A program made the translations under genes and the position numbers. Below, in pieces: positions 55,275 through 62,546 of a stretch of 64,000 nucleotides of DNA. The notes under the pieces were generated by a model. It ran no database searches. It saw only the letters and a list, made by a program, of their open reading frames with translations, and was not told the origin of the DNA. How positions within the stretch are numbered: the stretch's first letter is position 1; each line of letters starts with the position of its first letter. Source of the DNA: Endomicrobium sp. (GTDB taxonomy: Bacteria; Elusimicrobiota; Endomicrobiia; Endomicrobiales; Endomicrobiaceae); the NCBI GenBank assembly GCA_031266185.1, contig JAISBM010000001.1:50028-114027 (forward strand). The letters run 5' to 3'.

Positions 55275-55517
55275 ACGTCAGGGAAATACCATACTTTGCC
55301 TAATGTTAATCTGTATGGCGCGTACATTGATGTGGAGGGGATTGTGGAGATGAGTGATGTGCATCATAATGGGCTTTATGTTAATAATGCTAAGAGAGTT
55401 AGTGTAAATTCTATACATGGGTTTGGTGCGTTTAAACTTGATCTTCCTAGCGATGTTGATGATGGAAAAGCGGCAATAATACAATTTTCATTTTTTAAAA
55501 CTTGGCAAGTCAAATAG
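55270..55517 (+). pseudogene. Remnant of a repeat-type surface protein
   Basis: A frame of about 80 codons without a credible start: TLPNVNLYGAYIDVEGIVEM, then SDVHHNGLYVNNAKRVSVNS and IHGFGAFKLDLP. The short N-x-L/V-x-V, (I/L)YG(G/A/F) rhythm resembles the beta-helix repeats of the large protein at the right edge, and such text usually follows the repeat array. It stops at 55517. I judge it a fragment of a paralogue. Confidence 0.45.
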
Positions 55518-55611
55518 TAAAGAAACTCAAATGATTTTTGAACTCAATATAAATATTTTGTAAAATAGCTTTAAATATACGCATATTTAAAAATGGTAGT
55601 TTTTGTTACAA

Positions 55612-57597
55612 ATGATAATAAAAACATTTAATTTTGAAAAATATGTCGACTGTGTAATTAAAATAATACCCTTAAACATCGTTATGTTTTTAATGATGAC
55701 GTTGTACAGGGTGTTTTTTTTCTTTTATTTTAAAAATGGACTTACATTAGACGGGGTGTACAGTTCTTTATTTAAATCGTTTATCCTTGGCGCCCAGTTT
55801 GACTTATCCATACTTGCCTATATAAACTTAGTTGCAATATTCACATTTACTATTTTTCTTATTTTAAAGAATTTACTAGCATTTAAAATTTCTATGTTTT
55901 TATTAAAAGTTTATTATTGTTTAGCTTTTTTTGCTATTGTTCTTTTAGATATTATAGATTTTGGATTTTACACATCTTTTGGCGAACATATTAATATTTT
56001 AATCTTTGACTTTTTTTCAGACGATACTTTTGCTCTTATAAAAACAATACTTTATGATCACCGCTTTTTGATAGCTTTAATTTCTTTGTTTGTTACAGCT
56101 CTTATAATATATAAGCTAGTTGCATTTACAACATGCAAACTTACGTCTAAACACAGCATTATAGACACTTCCATATTTAATATTGTAACTAAAATGTTGT
56201 TTGTTTTACTTGTACCGCTTTTTACATTGTGTTTAGCTAGAGGTACATTTTCTATGTTTCCTTTAGGTAAATTTCATGCTCAAATATCTAGTAACCAGTT
56301 TATAAATGATGTGGCGTTAACAAGTGTACACTCTTTTCAAGATGCGTTGGACGCAAAAATTTCTCAAGTAAACAAGTATGTTGATATAGCAAAAAAATTT
56401 GATGTAAAAAAAGAAGAAATAGAAGTCAACATTTTTAATAAAGTTTCTATTGTTAACACAGCAGCGCAAGAGGTAAAACCGAATGTAGTTTTTATTGTCT
56501 TGGAAGGTTTTGGTGAACTGCCAATATTGTACAACAACCACAATTTTGACGTTTTAGGTGAACTCGATAAACATTTTCAAGAAGATTTTGTTTTTTATAA
56601 TTTTTTATCTGCTGGGAAAATAACTGTACATGCTTTAGAATCCACAGTGCTTAACATGCCTCAAAGACCATTTTCTTTGCAAGTTACTCAAACTTCAAAA
56701 GCGTTTAAACAGTTTTCAAGTTCAATGGTTTTGGCATACAAAAAAGCAAACTATCTTACAAAAGCTGTTTATGGTGGAAGTTTGTCATGGAGAAACATCG
56801 ACAACTTTTTAAAAGCTCAAGGTTTTGATGAAGTTTATGGGGAAGGTTCTATAAAAAATGAGTATAGACACCAGTGGGGTATAAACGACGCACAATTTTT
56901 TGAGTTAGTCTTAAGAGAGCTAAAAAATAGCAATGGTTGTCCTACGTTCATTTATGCAATGTCTACAGCAACTCATCCTCCTTACCAAACGCCTCCTTAT
57001 TATAAACCGTTAAATATTAATATACCTGAAGACATTTTGCGTATGATGCCAGGAGAAACTAAATATGGCAACAAAATATTTGAAACTTATCAATTTGCAA
57101 ATAGAGAAGCTGCAAAGTTTTTAAGTGAAATAAAAGGTTCTGAACTTGCCCAGAATACAATTGTTGTAATAACTGGGGATCACAGTTTAAGAGAGTTTAA
57201 AGCTACTGTACCAGAAGAACTGTTCAAAAAGTATTCAGTTCCCATGTACATGTATGTGCCGGAAAAACTAAGAAAAAATATGGACGTAAACCTTAGTGGT
57301 TGTCATATGGACATTGCCCCTACGTTGTACGATTTATCTCTTTCACAAGTGGAATACGTTGCAGCAGGCCAAAGTTTGGTAGAAGATAATATAAACCATA
57401 TTGCTTTTAACAGCGACGGATTTATAGTGTCTAAAGATAAAGCTGTTTTGTATAATCCTGATAACACAAACACAATATACTTTAATTTTGACACTAAAAC
57501 TAAAATGTTGGAAATAGCACAAGAAACGCAAGAACACCAAGAAATACTCAGATATTATAAAAAAGTAGTTGCTACTTCAAATGAATATTTAAATTAA
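55612..57597 (+). CDS. LtaS-like membrane sulfatase/phosphotransferase
   Basis: A 661-residue protein: five N-terminal membrane helices (to about residue 215), then an extracytoplasmic sulfatase-fold domain. NVVFIVLEGFGELP holds the first metal-binding acid, AGKITVHALESTVLNMP the probable threonine nucleophile, and VVITGDHSLREF the late Asp-His ligands. This is the LtaS/OpgB-type family that moves phosphoglycerol or phosphoethanolamine groups. In an organism with an outer membrane, lipoteichoic acid is unlikely, so modification of LPS, glucans or other envelope glycans is the inference. The ATG at 55612 is preferred to a TTG three codons earlier. Confidence 0.85.
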   Translation: MIIKTFNFEKYVDCVIKIIPLNIVMFLMMTLYRVFFFFYFKNGLTLDGVYSSLFKSFILGAQFDLSILAYINLVAIFTFTIFLILKNLLAFKISMFLLKVYYCLAFFAIVLLDIIDFGFYTSFGEHINILIFDFFSDDTFALIKTILYDHRFLIALISLFVTALIIYKLVAFTTCKLTSKHSIIDTSIFNIVTKMLFVLLVPLFTLCLARGTFSMFPLGKFHAQISSNQFINDVALTSVHSFQDALDAKISQVNKYVDIAKKFDVKKEEIEVNIFNKVSIVNTAAQEVKPNVVFIVLEGFGELPILYNNHNFDVLGELDKHFQEDFVFYNFLSAGKITVHALESTVLNMPQRPFSLQVTQTSKAFKQFSSSMVLAYKKANYLTKAVYGGSLSWRNIDNFLKAQGFDEVYGEGSIKNEYRHQWGINDAQFFELVLRELKNSNGCPTFIYAMSTATHPPYQTPPYYKPLNINIPEDILRMMPGETKYGNKIFETYQFANREAAKFLSEIKGSELAQNTIVVITGDHSLREFKATVPEELFKKYSVPMYMYVPEKLRKNMDVNLSGCHMDIAPTLYDLSLSQVEYVAAGQSLVEDNINHIAFNSDGFIVSKDKAVLYNPDNTNTIYFNFDTKTKMLEIAQETQEHQEILRYYKKVVATSNEYLN

Positions 57598-57616
57598 AAG
57601 TGTAGGAGGTATTTAT

Positions 57617-58129
57617 ATGCAAGCTCTTATGATTATTGTTGTTTTAATTGCCCTTATAGGAGCATACGTACTTTCAATTTACAACAAACTTGTAACTTTT
57701 AAAAACAGGATAATAGAATCTTGGAGCGACGTAGAAGTACAAATGAGGCGTCGTTACGACTTAATACTTAACCTTGTTGAAAGTGTTAAAAGTTACGCTT
57801 CACATGAAAAAAATACTTTAGATGCAGTTATAAAAGCTAGAAATACAGCTGTTAGTGTAACTGGTATTGAAGATAAAGCAAAAGCAGAAAATGTTTTGTC
57901 TGGCACATTAAAGTCTCTTTTTGCACTATCTGAAAATTACCCTAACCTTAAAGCAAACGAGAATTTTTTAGAGCTTCAAAAAGAACTTGCAAATACAGAA
58001 AACAAAATACAAGCAAGTCGCAGATTTTACAACTCAAACGTTCTTGCTTTAAATATCAGGCTTGAAACGTTTCCAAGCAACATTATTGGTGAGGTGTTTA
58101 ATTTTGAAAAACAAAATTCTTTAAATTAA
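57617..58129 (+). CDS. lemA: LemA family protein
   Basis: A 170-residue protein with one N-terminal membrane helix (about residues 3-23) and the helical LemA bundle: YNKLVTFKNRIIESWSDVEV, QMRRRYDLILNLVESVKSYA and ENKIQASRRFYNSNVLALNI. Function unclear; it is widely conserved. TAGGAGG lies about 10 nt before the ATG. LemA genes are often followed by an HtpX-type M48 peptidase, and here only the tail of one remains. Confidence 0.92.
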   Translation: MQALMIIVVLIALIGAYVLSIYNKLVTFKNRIIESWSDVEVQMRRRYDLILNLVESVKSYASHEKNTLDAVIKARNTAVSVTGIEDKAKAENVLSGTLKSLFALSENYPNLKANENFLELQKELANTENKIQASRRFYNSNVLALNIRLETFPSNIIGEVFNFEKQNSLN

Positions 58130-58198
58130 ACGAGTCAGAACAAGATGCAAAAAATCCTGTAAAGGTTTCTTTTTAGTTAAATATTAAAGATTACAAAA

Positions 58199-58279
58199 AT
58201 TTCTGGTCTTTTTGCAACTCACCCGCCAATAGAGGAAAGAATAAAAGCTCTTAAAATCATGGATAGATACGGACAATAA
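58199..58279 (+). pseudogene. M48 peptidase (HtpX-like) C-terminal remnant
   Basis: A 26-codon frame, ISGLFATHPPIEERIKALKI, ending DRYGQ and a stop. LFxTHPPxEERIxxL is the conserved C-terminal motif of M48/HtpX zinc peptidases. The HEXXH catalytic region and membrane helices are gone; only about 65 bp separates lemA from the start of the stub. The usual lemA-htpX operon has lost its second gene by deletion. Confidence 0.82.
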
Positions 58280-58446
58280 TACACCAAGCGTCTATCTAAA
58301 AGCACTAATATTTTATAATTTTTCAAAGATATGATTTATTAATTTAAATACTCTTTATCTTATAGCATGTAGGATTTTAGTATTATAAGGTTCTACCAGT
58401 TTCGACAAAATTTTCTATGACGTATTGAATATTGGTAAAAGTTTTT
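58280..58446. other. AT-rich spacer without a gene
   Basis: Lies between the HtpX stub and the end of the minus-strand ATPase pseudogene. No coding signal, repeat or clear hairpin was seen. Confidence 0.5.
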
Positions 58447-59603
58447 TTATATTTGTTCCAACAGCCAATTTAAAATATTTTTGACGATTATTCCGTCATA
58501 GGATTTAACAAAAGGTGTGTCTGCCGTTAATATTGTTTTTTTATAGTTGTCTTTTAAGGTCATAAGCGATGTAAGTTCGCGTTGTTTTGTGTTTTCGTTT
58601 AGCATTGATTGCGTCACTTGATAATATTCAACACCCTCAACATCTTCAGCTACAAAATCTATTTCTGCAGATTTCATTTTTGCATCTTTTTTATCATAAA
58701 TGTCAGACTTGCCGACATAAACTTTAAACCCGCGTCTTATTAGTTCCAAATAAACAATATTTTCTAAAATTCTACCACTGTCGGAATCTTTGTCACCAAG
58801 CAAATAATACCTTAAACCTATATCTGAAAGATAATATTTGTCCTGCGTTCTTAAAAGATTTTTCCCTTTATATCATATCTTTGCACCTTATAGAAAATAT
58901 AGCCGTCGCACACAAGGCGTCAATATAATTTTCAAGCGTTTGTGGGTGAATTTTAAACCCGTCAGAAGACATAATGTCGCTTATTTTTTTAATAGACGTT
59001 AAGTTGCCTATATTGTCTGCCATAAAACAAATTACTCGCTCTAAACGAGATATGTCCTGTACTTTTTTGTGTTCTCCAACATCTTTTAAGGCTATGGAAT
59101 TATATATTCCGGATATATATTCTCGTATTTGCAAGGATAAATTTTGAACGTTATTTTGCACAATCATTTGAGCAACATATGGGAATCCACTAAATCTTAG
59201 ATATTGCTGAAGCAGGCTGCTCTTATCTTGATTTTTGTCAAACAAAAATATAAATGATAAAGGCAAAATATGGTATCTCTATATAACGTCCAGCAAGCAT
59301 AGTAGCCCACTGGCCGGCTTGGAAATGCGAGTTTGCCCCCGTTAAGTAAATAACATTGCTTTTAATAAACAACCCGTCTGCAGCACGCTGAAAGTCTTCG
59401 ACATTTTGAATTTCATCTAAAAAGACATAATTTTTCTTATCATTTAATAACTTGGATTGAACATAGTCAAATAATATTTTCCAGTCTAATAAGTTATGAT
59501 AATTAGGGTCTTCAAGGTTTATGTTTATTATTTGACTTTTATCTACACCTTCAGATAACAATTTTTCTTGATATAATTTATGATAAATCTTAATCAAAAA
59601 CAA
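58447..59603 (-). pseudogene. DUF4143-type AAA ATPase, fragmented and N-terminally truncated
   Basis: Three minus-strand pieces make one former protein. 59603-59238 has ININLEDPNYHNLLDWKILF, the Walker B-like KKNYVFLDEIQNVEDFQRA and sensor VIYLTGANSHF. 59266-58868 has FSGFPYVAQMIV to KKISDIMSSDGFKIHPQTLE. A short bridge reads TQDKYYLSDIGLRYYLLGDK, and 58803-58447 has ILENIVYLELIRRGFKVYVG with the C-terminal nuclease-like SAEIDFVAEDVEGVEYYQV. The P-loop is missing at the N-terminus. The truncation point is about 20 bp from the inverted-repeat motif at 59626. Confidence 0.85.
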
Positions 59604-59625
59604 TCAAATTTGTGCCTGGCATTTT

Positions 59626-59797
59626 CTCCTGACTTGTCCGGTTTTGTAAACGTTTACTTAATTAACTTAAATGCATAAAATAGCATAAAGGCTATGTTGA
59701 CATAGCCTTTATGCTATAGTTTAAACTCTTTAGTTAAGCTTTTATACTGATATTTATAGTTACTCTTAATGTTAATTACCCAAAAGGTTACGTCAGG
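59626..59797. mobile_element. Possible short element with inverted-repeat ends and a 17-bp perfect hairpin
   Basis: The left end CCTGACTTGTCCGG (59626-59639) matches the terminal repeat of the 51.6 kb element at 13 of 14 positions. The right end GGTTACGTCAGG (59786-59797) is a weaker inverted partner (9 of 12). The interior holds the stem ATAGCATAAAGGCTATG (59680-59696) and its perfect complement (59701-59717) with the loop TTGA. It has no coding content. Confidence 0.35.
59680..59717. repeat. Perfect 17-bp inverted repeat with 4-nt loop
   Basis: Both arms match at all 17 positions. It lacks a clean T-run on either side, so it is not a classic terminator. Confidence 0.85.
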
Positions 59798-59802
59798 AGG
59801 TA

Positions 59803-60440
59803 TTAAATTAAAGATTCGTAAATTTTGTAGTTTTCTTTTCCATCTGAACCATAACAAACAATAATTATTTCGTCAAAATCGCTGTTATTAGAAGCAAGAA
59901 ATATGGGAGCTGCTTTATCTTTTGGATAGCCAAATATGGCAGTTGAAATACAAGGAAAAGCTACAGTGCGTAGATTGTTTGTAAAGGGCTTGTGTAGGCA
60001 CTTGTAAGGAGATTAGAAGCTTGCGCGTCAGAATAGTTTGCCCAAGCATGTATAATAAAACGAGCAGTCAAATTAAATCCTGGCGTTATTTTTGCATCTC
60101 CAATATTGCATCTGTCTATACTTGATCCTGGAATAAAGGGTATATTACTTTTTATATATGAATCTAGCAAATTGTGTCCTGCAGCATCATATATATAGCA
60201 CCGCAGACACCACCTCCGGGGTTAAGTTGTGCGTTGACAGCATTTACTATAGCATCAACTGGTATTTTTGTAATATCTTCGCAAACTAAGCTAACTTTTC
60301 CTTTAGTAATTTTTTTGTAACTTGTATCACCACTATTGGTACTTGTAGTATTATTTTCGTTAATGCGTTGTACAGTGCTTGCGGCATTATCTTAAGAATA
60401 TTATTGTAAAAAATAAAATATATACAGTAAGCTGTTCCAT
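59803..60440 (-). pseudogene. Macrodomain protein with signal peptide, frameshifted
   Basis: The minus-strand ATG at 60440 begins MEQLTVYILFFTIIFL, a signal-peptide-like leader. After a shift comes a linker ([18 protein letters not shown]), then [20 protein letters not shown] and [17 protein letters not shown], the ADP-ribose-binding loops of a macrodomain. A shift in an (AT)4 run near 60190 follows, then IGDAKITPGFNLTARFIIHA; another shift near 59985 leads to NNLRTVAFPCISTAIFGYPK and a stop at 59803. The complete fold is recognisable but broken at three places. An exported macrodomain is unusual. Confidence 0.8.
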
Positions 60441-60551
60441 TTAGTAATTCCTTCAGATATAAATTATCAATTGTCTTTTTAAACGATAGCTTAACTTTTT
60501 ATATGAAGCAAACACTAAAATGAAAAAAAGTGGTGAAATAAATTGTAAACT

Positions 60552-61307
60552 TTAATAGATGTCTATAGAAATGGGGCAGTGGTCAGACCCTAAAATTTCG
60601 TTTGCTATGCTAGCTGCTTTTAAAAATTTGGTTGCGCTTTTTGAAACAAAAAAATAGTCTATTCTCCAACCCACATTTTTTTCTCTAGAAGCTGTTTTGT
60701 AGTCCCACCAAGTATAGCTATTAGGTTCATTGTTAAAATGTCTAAACGTGTCAACAAAATTGTTAGCAACAAGGTTGTCCAACTTTTCTCTTTCTATTAG
60801 CATAAACCCTGAATTTTCTTCGTTTTGTTTTGGTCTTGCTAAATCTATTGGGAAGTGCGCAGTGTTATAATCTCCACATATAATTACGTCACTATTTTTT
60901 AAAGTTTTAATATATTCTAAAAAATAATCATAAAATTCTAGTTTATAGTTAAGACGGTCTTTTGATGCTCCACCGTTTGGAAAGTATACATTAAAAAGCA
61001 CAAACTTTTCAAAATCAAGTTTTAAGACTCTTCCTTCTTTGTCAAACTTTTCATTTTCTATACTAGCGCTTACAGATTTTGGCTTTATTTTAGACCACAC
61101 AGCAACACCGCTATACCCTTTTTTTTCTGCGCAGGAACAATAAAAATTGTACTCTTTTATTGTCTCTACATCTTTTGGAAATTGAGCTTTGTCTGCTTTT
61201 GTTTCTTGCACACATACAATGTCAGCATTTTCTTGATTAAACCAGTTAAGAAAGTTCTTTTTATATATTGCTCTTATACCATTTACGTTCCAAGACACTA
61301 TTTTCAT
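60552..61307 (-). CDS. xth: Exodeoxyribonuclease III (AP endonuclease)
   Basis: Base-excision repair endonuclease of 251 residues. MKIVSWNVNGIRAIYKK, CVQETKADKAQFP (metal Glu), VYFPNGGASKDRLNYKLEFY, CGDYNTAHFPIDL (Asp-x-Asn) and ILGSDHCPISIDI (Asp-His pair) are all present. A -10 TATAAT lies at 61351-61346 and AGGGAA precedes the ATG. Confidence 0.96.
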   Translation of the reverse strand: MKIVSWNVNGIRAIYKKNFLNWFNQENADIVCVQETKADKAQFPKDVETIKEYNFYCSCAEKKGYSGVAVWSKIKPKSVSASIENEKFDKEGRVLKLDFEKFVLFNVYFPNGGASKDRLNYKLEFYDYFLEYIKTLKNSDVIICGDYNTAHFPIDLARPKQNEENSGFMLIEREKLDNLVANNFVDTFRHFNNEPNSYTWWDYKTASREKNVGWRIDYFFVSKSATKFLKAASIANEILGSDHCPISIDIY

Positions 61308-61412
61308 TTTAATTCCCTAAAGAAAAAATAGCTACCATCATGATTATTATACATTAAAATAACATAAACTTATAACATAATTATTTTTTGTTACAGAATG
61401 GTTCTTACTGCT

Positions 61413-61814
61413 TTATTTGAAAAGTTTTAGATACTGCTCACTTGAAATAATTTTTATGCTTTTAAAATTGTTTAAAATTAATAAATCTTTATCGCCAGTT
61501 ATAAGATAGTCAACTTTAGCAGCTAAAGCGCATTCCAGAATTTTGTTATCGTCAACGTCTCTACTAATGTTATTTAAATTTCCTTTTATTCTTATATTGT
61601 TAGCGATTTCTTGTATAAAGTTTATAAAATGTTCAATGTATATTATGTCGGTTTTAAATTTTGGTCGACTCATTACATCAAAAATTTCTTCTATTATTTC
61701 TTTTGCAATGTACAATGTATCGATACCTTCAACAGCTCTTTCAAGAATTATTTTAGGGCTTCCTCCAAAATAAAAAGCTGAAATGAAAATATTTGTGTCA
61801 CAAGCTATCTTCAT
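61413..61814 (-). CDS. PIN-domain toxin, VapC-like
   Basis: A 133-residue PIN-fold ribonuclease of the type called putative toxin-antitoxin component, PIN family. Acidic residues: ACDTNIFISA (first Asp), EIIEEIFDVM, DVDDNKILECALAAKVDYLI (second and third Asp) and TGDKDLL (last Asp). It overlaps the upstream antitoxin gene by 4 nt, the classic antitoxin-first arrangement. The RNA target is unknown. Confidence 0.88.
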   Translation of the reverse strand: MKIACDTNIFISAFYFGGSPKIILERAVEGIDTLYIAKEIIEEIFDVMSRPKFKTDIIYIEHFINFIQEIANNIRIKGNLNNISRDVDDNKILECALAAKVDYLITGDKDLLILNNFKSIKIISSEQYLKLFK

Positions 61815-62050
61815 TTTCTTTTTCTTTGTGCTTTTATTTCATCTATAATATCTTTTTGTGAGATGTTAGCTTGTGATGGAATCTTTTGGCCGTAAGCAAA
61901 TAAATTTTGCCACTTTCTTTTACGTTCAATGTACATTCTAGAAGCTTCACGTATTAGCTCAGAACGCGAACGCACTTCTTCTTTTGCGAGTTTATCTATT
62001 TTTAATAACAATTCTTTATTAAATGATATGTTTACAGTAGATATGGACAT
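61811..62050 (-). CDS. Ribbon-helix-helix antitoxin
   Basis: A 79-residue protein. STVNISFNKELLLKIDKLAK followed by RSRSELIREASRMYIERK is a CopG/MetJ-type ribbon-helix-helix, which binds DNA as a dimer. The C-terminal third (QKIPSQANISQKDIIDEIKA) is the part expected to hold the toxin. AAGGAGA lies 6 nt before the ATG. A perfect palindrome overlaps its promoter, fitting autoregulation. Confidence 0.86.
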   Translation of the reverse strand: MSISTVNISFNKELLLKIDKLAKEEVRSRSELIREASRMYIERKRKWQNLFAYGQKIPSQANISQKDIIDEIKAQRKRK

Positions 62051-62082
62051 AAAATCTCCTTTTTTAAATGTTTTACTATATG

Positions 62083-62111
62083 AATATACAAACTTTGTAT
62101 ATTTTTGTCAA
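62083..62111 (-). promoter_or_regulatory. Promoter and palindromic operator of the toxin-antitoxin pair
   Basis: Minus strand: TTGACA (62111-62106), 17 nt, TATATT (62088-62083). A perfect 21-bp palindrome, AATATACAAA-C-TTTGTATATT on the plus strand (62083-62103), fills the spacer and the -10 box. A bound antitoxin dimer pair would block polymerase. Confidence 0.75.
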
Positions 62112-62546
62112 TTGTTTGCTATTGTGCTTATGGTTGCTTTGCCATTTCTTAAAACATCATTTTTTGACAGCGGTACTTCAAACTACTTAAAGGTCTAAAA
62201 TTCACAAACTGTTTACATGCTTATCTAAAACTTAACCTTTTGTCTAAACTATGCTTTTGGTGGAAGTAAAATACAGTTTAGTTTCAAGTATAAATGTTTA
62301 CTTTAAAAATGAGACTTTTGTGTCTGTTAGCCTCTTACTATGTTAGAGTAAAAATGGAATTTTACTTAATTATTACTTGATTTCACAGTTTTTTCACATT
62401 TTCGTTTTTAAATTGGTGTTTTTTAATATATTATATATACAGAAGGATTTAAGAATAATTTAAGTCAATTTAGATATTTGCCTTTAATGGAAGCAAAAGC
62501 AGTTTAGAGCATATGTTATTATATCAAAAAGGGGGAGGTTGAGGAA
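62112..62546. other. Leader region of the repeat protein, with small gene scraps
   Basis: No gene. Around 62490-62510 ATATTTGCCT and TGGAAGCAAAA repeat text found at 40010-40045, and a vaguer match lies at 62255-62290. The last 20 bases (GGGGGAGG and GAGG) form a very strong ribosome site for the following gene. I could not fix its promoter. Confidence 0.4.
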
